DNA of 64,000 bases from Chondrus crispus (Eukaryota > Rhodophyta > Florideophyceae > Gigartinales > Gigartinaceae): positions 120,951 to 184,950 of the forward strand of contig NW_005179038.1 of assembly GCF_000350225.1 (NCBI RefSeq), written 5' to 3'. Made by a program: the position numbers and the translations under genes. The number at the start of each line of letters is the position of its first letter. The first letter of the stretch is position 1. Below are positions 1-10,989 of this stretch, in pieces. The notes below the pieces were generated by a model. That model saw only the letters and a list, made by a program, of their open reading frames with translations. It ran no database searches and was not told the origin of the DNA.

Positions 1-288
1 ACGAGTTGCGGTACGCACAACTGCATACTGGACTCCGGCGCCAACGCTACCAATACCGCTAGACCCTGCGCCAGTGTGAGGCGAAGCATAGAGACACTGA
101 ACACATCTGCGACCCGACACCGCGCACCAGTATCACACACGGGCATCATCATCATCACACAAAAGAATAAGAGCATCAACATACCGGCAGTCCACACCCG
201 ACAAATCCAAATAAATCTGATATCTGTGCACGACCTCATGGAGCACGGGAACGTCACATTCACAAGAAACAAGGCCATGGTACGCTAA
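1..288 (+). pseudogene. Copia-type retrotransposon protease / GAG-pre-integrase fragment, cut by the window edge
   Basis: Frame +1 is open from the first base to a TAA at 286-288. It encodes an aspartic-protease active site, ILDSGA, at codons 9-14, and about 55 residues later NLISVHDL, the conserved hinge between the copia protease and the GAG-pre-integrase domain. The protein would be processed from a Ty1/copia polyprotein and act in virus-like particles. The frame stops soon after the hinge, so this is a 3'-truncated relic; upstream sequence is outside the window. The catalytic Asp is intact here, unlike the copy at 8.25 kb. The hinge motif is shared with the degraded element at 8.1-11.8 kb, so both probably come from the same broad lineage. 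Confidence 0.75.
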
Positions 289-482
289 CTTAAGGGAAGC
301 TATTCGCGTGTGCGTCGTCGGGTTCGGGACGTGTCGGTATTGGTGATAAAGACTTTTTGTGGGGCTTGTACGTTGGTTGGTGTTTGATCTTTTATGTGTG
401 AATGTGCGCTTTCCTTTCGCTCCGGAATATCAGGTGACCCCATGTTGTCCGTCTTGATACTGTGATTTAAGTTGAAATGGGA
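289..482. other. No gene seen
   Basis: Short AT-balanced stretch between two transposon fragments. No open frame, repeat or motif that I can support. Confidence 0.5.
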
Positions 483-700
483 TTAACCGCGTCGGTTGTT
501 GTCACGGGCATATAGCATGCAGTCATGCCAAAGTCCCTCTAAAGGGCCAAAAAAGTGAAGAAACATGCGATGTGGAGTTCTAAGTGCTTCACACTTAGGT
601 GCATGAGCCCGGTTATGTCCGTTGTACACGACTTTTTGTTGTCCATATTCGGTAGGTCTTGCAATCCTGAGCACTTTTCCTTCTATGAATGCAATTCACT
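483..700 (-). pseudogene. Fragment of a DDE_Tnp_4-like (Harbinger/IS5-type) transposase
   Basis: The minus frame reads a short run ending in VYNGHNRAHAPKCEAL and then FFGPLEGLWHDCML. The pairs 'YNGHKRxHxxKFQ' and 'GPxEGRRHD' are typical of DDE endonucleases of the DDE_Tnp_4 / plant-type transposase group, which cut and paste DNA transposons. The fragment is about 70 codons and lacks the N-terminal part and the last acidic residue. Another fragment of the same type lies at 5008-5971; that one holds the parts missing here, so they are two relics rather than one gene. No terminal inverted repeats are evident. Confidence 0.65.
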
Positions 701-1194
701 TTGTAAGGCATCCGGATTTGTAAGAAAGCCATTTAGAGAATTGGCGTGCATTCTGATGTATATATATCAGAAAGGCTACTCGTTAGAAGTAGAAACCATG
801 CCGACAGAAACAAATCTAATCCCTTTCCGAATTTTTGACACAGCTACGACGCATGCATTGTAAACTACACCTCCTGGTCCCGCCAACGGAAAGAACTTCC
901 CGTCCAAGGGACCCTAAATTGTGAACGGAACATTAAAAAGCGGGGAATTCACTTCATGTTGGCATCAGTACCAACAGCTACAAAAGGACTGCTCCTGGAT
1001 GTTTCAATACTTTTCAACTGTAAGAAAAAGAACATTACAACATTCTTCTTGTAACAGTTTTTCTTATAGCAACTTTTGAAGGTTTCCTGGCTATTGGCAC
1101 GAAAAGGCCCTGATGATTGGACAGACAGCAATGATTGTCTCACACAAAATAAGACAATGAAGCAATTTCTGCTGCCACGTCATCGATGGCCAGG
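701..1194. other. No gene seen
   Basis: Intertransposon spacer. An open frame of 102 codons on the plus strand (555-863) lies partly opposite the transposase fragment and has no recognisable motif. Nothing else supported. Confidence 0.5.
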
Positions 1195-2917
1195 TCAAAG
1201 GAGATCAGCAATATTCTCAAGGTCTGCTTCAATCGTCAGTAAACCCCGACTGAGTTGCTCCGCGCGGCTTCGGATGCCGTTCTGCGCGCGTGAAAGCGTT
1301 TCACATGCATAGGCCGACCAATCTCTTGAAGGTCGCAACATCGAGCCGAAACGAGGCGGCCCTGCACGCCGAGATATCCTCACCAAAATGTGAAGACGTA
1401 AGTCGCCCAGCGCCATATTTCTAGGATGTAATTTCGCCTTTGCCTCAGCGGCCCGCTACTTCCAGTCGATCTCCTCCGACCTCTGCCTCATCAGTTGCAT
1501 GACAAGTACACTTGTAAGTACTGAACAATTTTGAGTATCGATCAGTTCCGAGGACCCGATTTGTGGGTCCAAGCCCGAAGTTGGGGAGGGAAACTGACAA
1601 TGATTCCCTTGCATCATTAATTTCATTTGCATCACTGTTTCTATTTCACTCGGGCATTCAGCTGCTGCATGAAGAGGCATAGAAAGAAACCTCGCTAGAT
1701 CAGTTGGATATATTGCTACACACCGATATGAGGAGCGAATATTGGATGGGGTAAAAGAGTTATCGTATGCTGTCTTCAGGATGGAGCAGAAGTCGTACGT
1801 AGGTCAGACCCCGTCTCTTTCGGGATCCATTGATGCCCTAAAAAATTGGTTGAGTGCTTGCTTAAACGTGCCGAAGAGTGCGGTATCAAAGTGCTGCGTT
1901 TTGCCACCTGTTTGTGATGGCAGGGCGTACGCAATGATTTCGTTGGACTTGAACAGTTCATGTACTTCGAGGGACATATGCGACCGATAGCCATCAAAAA
2001 CTAAAAGGACCTTACTGTTCAAACCGTGCCAGTCTTTGAATAAACGCACGAACCTCAGGGCTGAGAAGGAGAAGTTAGTAGAGTCCACACTTACGATATT
2101 TTGCCTCACCTTCACAAGTGCCCCTCTCGGAAGTCATTCCTGGTATCAGTCAATTTTAGTAATTCCATTAGCGACGACATGTCGGAAAGGAATATGGGAT
2201 GCCCAGAGAACAATTCAAATTGTGACGGCGGAAACATCTACAGCAATTACAGGCATCATGGTGACAAGCGGAAAATTGGCAAATCGCTGTGCGCTCGCGT
2301 CAGAGCGACTTTGTCGCGATATGTACTCCTTACGACGAGAGCGTCCAGCAATATCTTTTACTGCCGATGCACCAACTTCATCGAGGTTGTAGATGTCCCA
2401 TGTGTGAAGGTTATGCTCCTTTACTACTTCAGCTAGCACAGCAAAATGGATTGTCAGCGTTTCAGCAATACACGTTTTAAAACGTTCTGCCTGCTGCCCG
2501 TAACAGATGAACAAAGGAAATAACCTGTTTATAATGTGCTCTAAAGCCCCTCTTCCACTTTCTTCCAGGCGTTCCACCTCTCAGTGGAAGGTGCTCATGC
2601 CGGATAGTTGGCATGCAGAGGACCAGGGACATCACGGCCTCTTCATATTTTTTGTCTGTAAGGTGTGACTCTTTTTAGTAATGCCGAACTAAAAGACAAA
2701 CCAAGAATTCCTCTTCTTTTTCGAAAGAGACGGGAGGGCGTGCACAAAGATGTTGAATAGCGGTTCTAACGTTCGTGATTGAATGCTTGATGCCTTCGTT
2801 ATGAAGACTTGAGCTTGTAACACCATTATTGTGACAAGCCGAGGTGTAAGATATTCCAGACTTGACTTCACAGGCAGATTTTCTCAATTTGCCGCCGTGG
2901 AGGTCTTCGAGATTCAT
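1195..2917 (-). pseudogene. Pogo/JERKY-like DDE_1 transposase, broken into pieces
   Basis: Five consecutive minus-strand frames make up one degraded transposase. 2675-2917 has a Psq-type helix-turn-helix look (GVTSSSLHNEGIKH). 2215-2577 carries IYNLDEVG, the first catalytic Asp. 1804-2115 carries LLVFDGYRSHMS (second Asp) and FDTALFGTFKQA (third Asp), with the typical short spacing of DDD pogo enzymes. 1456-1680 and 1195-1416 look like the poorly conserved tail. Frames are joined by stops and shifts, for example the TAG just after 1456 and the break between 2215 and 2115. Such enzymes move pogo/Tigger elements and are the source of CENP-B and JERKY. It is dead as it stands; I see no terminal inverted repeats. 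Confidence 0.75.
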
Positions 2918-3253
2918 AGGGAAGGGAAGGAGGGGTGATGAAGGGAGAGTTTTTTGTTTCTGAAAACGTGGGCGTGTATTCGTTGGGTATGCAGAGCGTT
3001 ATTAACAAAACAGGCTAGCAGTTATTGGGGACGAGACGTAATAATGACACGAGGAAACCGAAGCAATCCGACTCTACTCTTTCCGTTCCGGTTTTGGCGC
3101 ACATTACTGGCACGTACAAACGAGAATAAAGCCGCCTTCCAGTTCACCCTGCCGGGCAATAAACGCCAGAGTGAAGTGATGAAAGCAATTTCGGGAGGAG
3201 CCGAAAATAGGAGAGTTAACAATCCTAGCTGTTAAAATGAGTTCCTCAGTAGT
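2918..3253. other. No gene seen
   Basis: Spacer between the pogo-like relic and a tandem repeat. An open frame of 93 codons (2954-3235) has no recognisable motif. Confidence 0.4.
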
Positions 3254-3311
3254 GACTTACATGTATATCGAACTGAACCCGGGACTTACATGTATATCGA
3301 ACTGAACCCGG
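3254..3311. repeat. Perfect 29-bp tandem duplication
   Basis: The unit beginning GACTTACATGTATATCGAAC occupies 3254-3282 and is repeated without change at 3283-3311. A recent local duplication, since the two copies are identical. Confidence 0.95.
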
Positions 3312-3403
3312 GGAATAGTCTCACCAAACCGTGCTCTTAACATTGATTGAGTTTGTATTCATTTCTAACCAAAGGTTTAAGCAGTACAAAACGTTTTCTC
3401 AAG

Positions 3404-3431
3404 ATGATGATCATCATGTCATGATGACATG
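3404..3431. repeat. Twin palindrome
   Basis: Two palindromes overlap by 3 bp: 3404-3417 (arms of 7, no loop) and 3415-3431 (arms of 8, one-base loop G at 3423). The same side-by-side arrangement recurs elsewhere in the window. Confidence 0.85.
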
Positions 3432-3654
3432 TCGTCGGATGACTGTCCAGAATGAACAGTATAGTTTGGCTGTTCACTAGGTTAGGAACCATTCACGACA
3501 TAGAGTCTGCTCTTCACGCAGTGGTATAACGCACGCCACCAGAACGGCAGAGCCAGAGTATCGACTTTTTTCGTGCAAGTCTGCGATTGGGGCTATCCTG
3601 ACGCTGCAACTACACGGCTAACGTCTTGCTTCGCGAGCGGAAGAGAAACACGCA

Positions 3655-4135
3655 TTAGTATTACACGTGTACAGTAGCACACGTGTGGTCCGTCCGGTAG
3701 TTGGTAGCAATTGTGCGTGTACGGCAGCGCACACGTGTAGTGGCAGCATCCGCGCAGAAGTTAGTAATTCAGGCGCTAGCACTTTAATTGTGTACAGTAC
3801 CCGGCACGCACTACGGCGCAGGTACTGTATTGGGACGGGTGTCCGAGGCGTCCCCCTGAGGAGTTAAGACCTGACACCCGTCCCCACCAGTAAACTGGGG
3901 CAAGCTCGCCCTCGTCCCTTTCGCTCCTAATCTACGACAGTCCGGTATTTTTACCCGCGTTGGCTTCTAACCCGTTTTCGGTAGCCTCTTTTTATGCGCC
4001 ACGGAGCAACTGCGCGTTACCGGCCACGTGAGCCACTCCCTTTTCGCGAGCTCTTCCGTATCGGCTAATTCGCCCGCGGTGCGTCCGCATCGAGTGCTCC
4101 TTCGGCGAAGACCCCCGCCTCTCACCCAATCCAGG
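3655..4135 (+). repeat. LTR-like repeat, copy a
   Basis: This block starts with repeated CACACGTG-type units around TACACGTGTACAGTAGCACA. It continues through the conserved stretches TTAAGACCTGACACCCGTCC, CCAGTAAACTGGGGCAAGCT and GGCTTCTAACCCG to a GGCCACGTGAGCCACTCCCTT segment. The same series of blocks occurs at 11825-12850 (minus) and 48229-48795 (plus). Size, conservation across copies and position 3' of retroelement sequence in the other copies point to LTRs, here a solo LTR. Boundaries are approximate and no target-site duplication was found. Confidence 0.7.
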
Positions 4136-5007
4136 GACGAGAAGAGTTTTCCCACAGTCTGATCTGGCACGCAATTATGCTGCAAAAGGCTTATGGAGAA
4201 GATGCATTGACACGCTCTCCTGCAGAGACCCTTGCAATGTACGCGGACTCATAATTCGTCTCCATCGAAGCGCTGTTTGTCTGCGGACAGCTTTGGCGTA
4301 CCGAATTTGTGCCCTGTGCCTCCTTGCCATGGCTGATGGTGGAATAGTTAATGGCGCGGGTGGTTGATAGGCGGTTTTTGTGCTGTACGGACAAAAGTGG
4401 TATAGTCCCGGGTTAAATTGTTGGAGGGGCACCGTAAATCTATCTACTAACGAAACCATTGTAGAGTTCAGTAATAGATCTCATAACCAAAGATCCCCTT
4501 TCTCCGAAAAACAGTGCATCGCCTAAATGATCGAGGTTCTTCCTAATTCAGTCCGGAAAATTGGCACCAAGCCATTCAGTGCACATCGACATACTTTGTA
4601 AACTTGGTTGTGCAATGTAGTCAAGCACACAGCTGAGAAAAGTTTACTTGTTCAGTGAAAGACTGTGTCTATGTCCTCGGGGTCTCAATCAGGAACGCAA
4701 CTCCCTCTAAACTGTAAGTTCATGCGCCTTTCACGCTTCTCACGGTACTTTTATTGGACCAGTTTCCTCCTCCTTTCCTGCCTCTCCGAAATCCTAAACC
4801 AAAGCGGTTTTGTTTTGCCGATAAACCTATGCATCTTCTTTTTCGCAATGGATTCCACCGAATATGGAAGTTCGTTAGACCCAAGCATAATTTAAAATTG
4901 TATTATACGAACTTTCGTTCCGCTTCCGCTACAAACCTATCACGTTCGAAATTCCACGAAGCCTGCCCAAGAAAATTTCCACAATAATCCTGTCTCCAGA
5001 AATCAGA
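4136..5007. other. No gene seen
   Basis: Follows the LTR-like block. A 94-codon minus frame (4175-4459) and two short plus frames (4665-4895, 4754-4987) have no recognisable domain and were not called. Confidence 0.4.
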
Positions 5008-5971
5008 CTATTTCACTTCACATCTACTGGAGAGCATTACAGCATGCTGTGGCTTTTTCTTGGGATGAATTACACGACAGAACTCGGAAGCCTTTTGGTA
5101 CCCTTTATCAACCAAGATAGCGCAGCTTTCCGGATATTCGTCCACAAACGGACCGTCGTCATCACGATTCTTCATATCTCCTTTCTTTTTGACATTAATA
5201 TTTGAGAAAGTACTGCATCCTCCAAAAAGGGTCTGGTATGAGACCGACTGAGGCTTATGTTCGCTACAACCAATAGCCATGCCGTTAGAAAGTACTGAGA
5301 CTTCCATCTCGAACCTATACTATTTATGGTTTCCGCTGAAATACTTGTCCCCTAGGGGATTCTCGTCCTAGTGGAAGCTTTGAGAAGGTTTGAGAAGCTT
5401 CTATTAGGACGAGAACTGGGCTGAAATGTTACGTCTGTAGCATAACCGTCATCGGGGAAATGTTCAGAAATCGCCCCAAATCCCACAAAGCCGTCATTGT
5501 CCACTTGGTCGCTTGCTACTAACGTATTGCTCTTATAAAGGAAACCACAGGACGCAAATAAACTTCACAATGAGCCTTTCGAAAGACGAACCCTTCAATC
5601 CAAAACGTTTGGCTAAAACTCCCATTGTCGTCTATGTTTGAGGACACACAAAATCATAAAGAGTACGTCCTCGCCAGTATGCAGTGGCTTTCTACCCCGT
5701 CTTGTGTTGTAGCCCTAAGCAATCACATCCTCACACCCGGACGGCATAGCCCAAAAATGCGTCCGATCGAATTTGGTAATCTCAGGTACAGCTGCGGAAC
5801 CCCTTCGCCTGTAAAAGAAATCAAAAATAGGGGCATCTGAATCATTTATTTCTTCGGAATCGAAGTGATCACTGTCGTCCTAAAACTGTTTCAGTTCGGT
5901 TCGCCGGTCGAGAGCTGCACCCGAAAGTAGGTGCAATGTTTCTGTAGGTTGGGCATTGCTCACATTGGCCA
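5008..5971 (-). pseudogene. DDE_Tnp_4-like transposase relic
   Basis: A start ATG at 5971 begins a frame whose N-terminal part reads through stops and shifts to a segment resembling 'HW(E/G)VLAKRFGLKG', typical of the helical region of these enzymes (about 5650-5600). The last 100 codons (5008-5307) are intact and contain MAIGCSEHKPQSVSY, then ILVDKGYQKASEF and RVIHPKKKP, which match the C-terminal half of the catalytic core with its late Asp. Several in-frame stops mean no active enzyme. The central piece with the second acidic residue and the YNGHKR motif is missing, perhaps by internal deletion. It complements the 483-700 fragment. Confidence 0.7.
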
Positions 5972-6815
5972 TGGTTGGAGCAATGAATTCATGGTGTTTA
6001 AGAGGGTTGATAGAGAGAGAAGGCGAGAGTTTGGATCAAGAGGAGGGCTGCAGTTGTGGTGAATGTTTTGGGTTTGGTTGGGATAGATCGAAAATTGAAT
6101 GTTGGTAATTCGTCGAGAGGAATGTCTCAATTTTCCGGAGGATTCTCGAGTGGGGTCCTATGCCCAATAATACAGTGATTTGGAACAAAAGGGGGCTTTC
6201 CTGTAACAGTTGGTCCGCTTGATTTTTGACTTGATCGCCACTGTGAAGGCACGTATATGGTCATGGTCGAATCATGTGATTGAGCGTTGCTATTTTTGAT
6301 TCTCACTGTTGTGATATGCGATGAAGTTGTTGCTTGCAATACCTTCTTTGTGTTCTCGAAATCTACTCGCTCCTTCAGCAGTACCCGTTCATTTGAAAAA
6401 GGTCTAATGTATCGTACAGTGCCCTCTCCATACCTGCAATCCCTTCTACATGCAATTCCCCGCTAAATGTCATGGCAACTGGGCAACCCTCTTCCGAGTC
6501 CGTAAAAAAGTACTAACAATATGACCGTTTCAGATCCAATGATAACAACGTTTATGAAACACCTCCAGAGCTTCAAAATATGCCTGGGCACGTTCCAACG
6601 GTCATCTATGCCCTTACCCCCCTTACAAAAAGGTATCAATTCCTATAATAAACAACGAAACGCCGCTTTAATTTGATTTAAACACCTCCGAAACTGTCAC
6701 AGAATGTGTGCATATCGTTTGTCATTCCCCTCCATGCATCAGCAGAACTGCTCCCTGTCCCACCCCTTCCTGAAATGCCTGTCACTTCGTTGACCCAAGC
6801 TCAAAAAACAAATTT
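5972..6815. other. No gene seen
   Basis: Probable noncoding flank of the two transposase relics. A 70-codon minus frame (6127-6339) has no motif. I see no terminal inverted repeats marking either element. Confidence 0.4.
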
Positions 6816-8011
6816 GTGAGCACACCACAAAAGCCAAAGCGTTTCAATGACTTTGCTGAACATTGCAAAGTGGGCTCAATAAAGAAGGTGAGCCAGATTC
6901 CCAGCGAAGGGCCAATTTCACTAATTTTGAAGAACTCTGTCAATTTTTATCACGCCAGAACCACCCAATTGCAAAATGGTTCGAATGAAACAGAGAAAAT
7001 CATGCCCTGGAGAAGCACTGTTTAATTGAGTGATAAATCAGCAATCCAGGACAGTTAATGTAGGTGGCCATATGCTTTGCACAAAGGCTCGGCAGATTCA
7101 GTACCAGGTTAATGGGAGGCTGAGAGATGCAGAAAATACACACTGAAATGTTCTGTTTTATGGCTCAACAAATTCAAATCTCCATGGGGACTGCGCATGT
7201 TTCGGTCTAACGTCGAAATTGGAGATGCCGATATGACAACAATACTTTGTGATAAAACCCAAATAAAAAAGGATTGGAAATTTACAAGACGAATGATATT
7301 TATAATGCGGACAAGTGCGGACCTTTCTTTAAAATGGCCCCAGATAAAACTACTGGAACTCAACGGCTCCGGGTCATGAAAAGGCGAAGGACATAATTAC
7401 CGTGCTACTTTACTGCAACGCTGATGGCAGTGAGAAGTGCGAGAGGATGGGAATATGGCGTTCATTTCGTCCTCATGCTTTTAAAAAGAAGACCGAGAAG
7501 GAGCTGGGATTTGAATTTCACGTCAATACGAATGCAGTGATGACGATGGTATTATGTTTTAGTTGGATTGAGCGGTTCTATAGTTACGGTGGAGAAAAGA
7601 AGGTCGCAAAGTGGTTCTTTGAATAGTCCACTGCAGTGCCCATGTATCCATATATACTTTACTAGACCTGTCTATCGTTGATTTAACTTTTATTAAGGCG
7701 AACAAAACTTCGAAACTGTAACTATTACACGCCTGAAAAATTGCTGCCTAAAATAAAGATCCAGAAGCTCTCGAATGGAACAGGAGATGGGTTTATTTGG
7801 GGAGAATGTCCGAACGTGTTGTAATGATGATGTTTTGACTCGCATGAAGCGATTTAGATCTATTCGGATGAACTTGGATGGTCCTATTTTAAGAAATTGC
7901 TGGAAACATACTGGTTTGCTGGTGAGGGAGAGTGCGCCAGCAGATACAATGGAAGTTCAAATGTGCTTTGCAGTGGAGAGGAAACATCGACAAACCAGAT
8001 TGAACATTTAG
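6816..8011 (+). pseudogene. Tigger-like DDE_1 transposase, degraded
   Basis: Plus-strand pieces line up with a Tigger/CENP-B type transposase. A helix-turn-helix region lies near 6830-7020 and a second DNA-binding segment ends in ALFN before a stop. At about 7290 is DIYNADKCGPFFKMAPDKT, the usual 'NADETGLF.KMLPDRT' with the conserved E replaced by K. At 7402-7626 are VLLYCNADGSEK, then FKKKTEKELGFEF and ...VLCFSWIERF. The rest (7775-8011) is a poorly conserved tail. At least three frame changes and several stops separate the pieces. It is a second DDE_1 lineage, distinct in motif wording from the pogo-like relic at 1195-2917. Confidence 0.7.
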
Positions 8012-8249
8012 TGCCGCAGCGTACTAAGATGAGTATTGCCGAACTTCTGATTACAAATGGTGCGAATGATTGGACCGAGAGAAACTCAGTCCCCCAGACC
8101 ATCTAACAAGACACTCATCAAGTCAAGGCCGTCCAAGACCGCCACACCACACGACAATCCCAAATCACACCAGACTCCCAGGGACTTCGCACGAACACCA
8201 CCAAACCTAGCAAGCGGTAACCCCTTGCCCGCTCCATCCTACTATCTAC

Positions 8250-9360
8250 ATCTTTGACTCGGATGCCAGCCCGACACACATCACAAAGGCAACACTAAGC
8301 ATGCACCCATTCACAACACGCATGACCACTAACACTGCCACCTCTTCCACGTCGTCTGCAACCCACGCCGGCACCATGAATATCAAGACGGACAGGAATA
8401 AAATCGTCACGCTCCCTGCTGGCGCAAACTCCGACATAAAGCAAAACCTCATATCCGTACACGACATTGCCCGCAAATATGGAGCTGGAGTTTTTCCCCG
8501 CACACAGCGGCAGTAATAAACACCAAAACATTCCTCCCACAGTTCTCGCCACGACAAAGCAAACAATAGGCTATACTACGTAGGCCCCCGGCAAAACAGA
8601 GTCAAGCACACGCCGCACGCACGGACCCCAACAAAACAACCTGACGCCAAAACCCCCCATTCTGGCACCCACACGTGCCACCCCTGCAGCCAATCCACAC
8701 ACCCCACTGGCAGTGACCACGCTCCCACGCACAGACCATACCCCAAAGTTTGGGATTGTGAGTTGCTGCTCAGCGTTTAACGCTGAGCAGCAACTCACAA
8801 ACCTCGCACCAACCCCCATCTAAGCATGGCCATGCATTGGAGCACGCCTTTCACCACTGGCACATGATCTTTAACCACGTTCGCCCTCCCACAATTCAAA
8901 CGATGGCACTCAAGGGCATGCTCCCGAGCATACCACCTTCGCTGGCCCGATCAGCCCCGCGATCACCTGCTCCAGCTGTGCACACGCCAAATAACGCTTC
9001 CGCCCGCACAAGCCGACACGCCAAAATTACCCCACTGGCTTCTCACTCAGCAGCGACATATGTGGCCCAATCGCACCCCCTGCCGCCGGAGAAACAAATC
9101 CATCCTGATCGTTCTCGACACTAACACGAGGTACCTGATAACCAACTTCCTGTCTAACCGCGCGCAGACACTCCAACGGCTAAACTACATCTTCGCAGCG
9201 ATCAAAACTCAGAAGGGTCACCAACCCCGAATATTAGGCACCGAAAACGCCCTCGAATACCTCTCCGCCACGGCTATCCCAACGTACACAGTGCACATCA
9301 CCAGCCATCCCAAATTATATCATATACGCCACAAGAAAACAGCCTCACGGAGCGCATAAA
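8250..9360 (+). pseudogene. Copia 1 protease, GAG-pre-integrase and integrase remains
   Basis: The protease site reads FDSDASPTHIT: the glycine of D-S-G-A is replaced by Asp, which should abolish activity. NLISVHDI at 8445-8470 marks the hinge to GAG-pre-integrase, whose HHWHMIFNHV stretch lies near 8840-8890. SILIVLDTNTRYLITNFLS at about 9090-9150 corresponds to the integrase core. It is followed by GTENALEYLS, where other copia enzymes have a 'D.G.EF' Asp; here that Asp position reads as Glu. Two frames are needed and stops separate them. Confidence 0.7.
8742..8800. repeat. Twin palindrome inside copia 1
   Basis: 8742-8754 has 6-base arms with a one-base loop. One base later, 8756-8800 has perfect 22-base arms with a one-base loop (T at 8778). 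The pair interrupts the GAG-pre-integrase region of copia 1. Confidence 0.95.
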
Positions 9361-9381
9361 CAGCACACACTTCAACGCTGC

Positions 9382-9740
9382 GTGCCCCACCAACCACCCC
9401 AGCGGGCTTTCGCAGCATCATTGGGAGGACGCCGTCCGTCATGTCACTTTCACGTAAAACCACAGCATGCACCACGGCACATGCGCCCTCCCAGTAACCG
9501 AATGGAACAACTCACTCCCCCACATTCCACGATTTTACATCTATGGGCAACTTGGAACCACCCCAGACCCACGTCAACGAGCCACCATCTCAAAGCTCCA
9601 ATCACGCTCATGCAGAATACGGTACCTCTACCCCACCGACGACCAGCACGTCATAGCCATTGACGTCAAAACGTCCAAATCACACCGCATACGCACTGTC
9701 GACTTCCATCCATACTTCAAAAACCCAGGCTCCGAAGAGG
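9382..9740 (+). pseudogene. Copia 1 post-integrase region
   Basis: The frame starting near 9467 reads TEWNNSLPHIPRFYIYGQLG, then ISKLQSRSCRIRYLYPTDDQ and KTSKSHRIRTVDF. This matches the segment of copia polyproteins downstream of the integrase core, with the 'P.YGQLGTV' and 'RYLYP' wording seen in algal and fungal copies. It carries no catalytic residue. The whole segment is present a second time, inverted, at 9815-10071. Confidence 0.6.
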
Positions 9741-10071
9741 ACTTCAACAGTCACCATCAAGGAATACACCCCCACCCGGTGGGGGTGTATTCCTTGATGG
9801 ATACAGATATTATCCTCTTCGGAGCCTGGGTTTTTGAAGTATGGATGGAAGTCGACAGTGCGTATGCGGTGTGATTTGGACGTTTTGACGTCAATGGCTA
9901 TGACGTGCTGGTCGTCGGTGGGGTAGAGGTACCGTATTCTGCATGAGCGTGATTGGAGCTTTGAGATGGTGGCTCGTTGACGTGGGTCTGGGGTGGTTCC
10001 AAGTTGCCCATAGATGTAAAATCGTGGAATGTGGGGGAGTGAGTTGTTCCATTCGGTTACTGGGAGGGCGC
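9483..10071. repeat. 589-bp near-perfect palindrome, probably an assembly or cloning artefact
   Basis: The left arm 9483-9776 and the right arm 9778-10071 are reverse complements around a single base at 9777. The only mismatches I see are a cluster of about a dozen bases at 9741-9754 against 9800-9813. The right arm ends exactly where a cloning-vector-like sequence begins (10072-10092), which is followed by the N gap. That coincidence argues for a misjoined clone-end read rather than a genomic palindrome. Confidence 0.9.
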
Positions 10072-10092
10072 CTTTCCAGCACACTGGCGGCC
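10072..10092 (-). other. Cloning adaptor / TOPO-type polylinker remnant
   Basis: The 17 bases CCAGCACACTGGCGGCC, preceded by CTTT, match the BstXI-adaptor plus polylinker sequence of pCR/pcDNA-type vectors as I remember it. They sit between the end of the palindrome and the first N. This is untrimmed vector, not host DNA. The match is from memory and needs a vector screen. Confidence 0.75.
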
Positions 10093-10192
10093 NNNNNNNN
10101 NNNNNNNNNNNNNNNNNNNNNNNNNNNNNNNNNNNNNNNNNNNNNNNNNNNNNNNNNNNNNNNNNNNNNNNNNNNNNNNNNNNNNNNNNNNN
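10093..10192. other. Assembly gap of 100 N
   Basis: One hundred Ns, a standard placeholder for a gap of unknown size. The stretch of copia 1 between the post-integrase region and the reverse transcriptase is lost here. Confidence 1.
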
Positions 10193-10953
10193 CTGTATCC
10201 ACACCTGCACCTCTCAACCGTACGCAAGCCAGGAAATACCCCGATGCATATCTTTGGCCATCCGCTCGCAATCAGCAAATTGACGCACTTGACACCAAAC
10301 GCCTCACACAGTGCACACCCAAAAAGCTTCTCCCCCGCAATACATGCCTCACCCCACTCAATATAGCCTACCGCTACAAGCGCAACAAAAATGGACAAGT
10401 CTCCATGCACAAAGCGTTATGCGCCACCAGAGGCGACACCATGATACCACACGTTCGATTTAATCCTGAACGCACCAGCACGTACATGGGAGACAGATCA
10501 TCCGTTCGCCTGCTCTTTTCCATCGCCGCCGCCCACGACCCTCACATTGACCACATCCATATAGAAGCTGCGTACCTCTAAGAGGACTTCAATCACAGCG
10601 GGCAACAGCCTGTCAACGTACACCACACCCCCGCTTTGACGGAACGGTCAAGCACGACTGCAAGGGAGAAAAATCATCAAAAAACTCTACGGCATACCGC
10701 AAGCTCGGTACGCCTACCTCTAAGCCTTGTTCCTCCTCCTCACACGCCATGGCTTACAGCAATCAGAGGCAGACACATGTCAATTCCTCGAAATCACCCC
10801 GCCGCAGCCACATTCGTGGTCATCAGCATGGACGATTTCACAGTCACAGCGACCCCAGGGGTGGTGCTTGATGAATTTTCCAACCTCCTGACATCTACGT
10901 ACAACATGAAACGCGTCAGGGAGCCACGTAAAATTCTGGGATGGACTGTATAG
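10193..10953 (+). pseudogene. Copia 1 reverse transcriptase remains
   Basis: From 10205 the frame reads the copia RT N-terminus: YRYKRNKNGQVSMHKALCA, RGDTMI, then DRSSVRLLFSIAAAHD and HIEAAYL, ending at a TAA at 10579. Another frame gives the KKLYGIPQARYAYL segment at about 10675-10720. The catalytic box appears as ISMDDFTVTATPG at about 10826-10860, in place of the usual YVDD. Three frames and several stops make it non-functional. The enzyme would copy element RNA to cDNA in the particle. Confidence 0.8.
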
Positions 10954-10989
10954 CGCACTGCCAACGGCGCGGCACATTCTCTAACCCAC

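Noticed and set aside
9680-10210. 176-codon minus-strand frame with copia-like sequence
   Set aside because: It is the inverted arm of the palindrome and runs into the N gap; not an independent gene.
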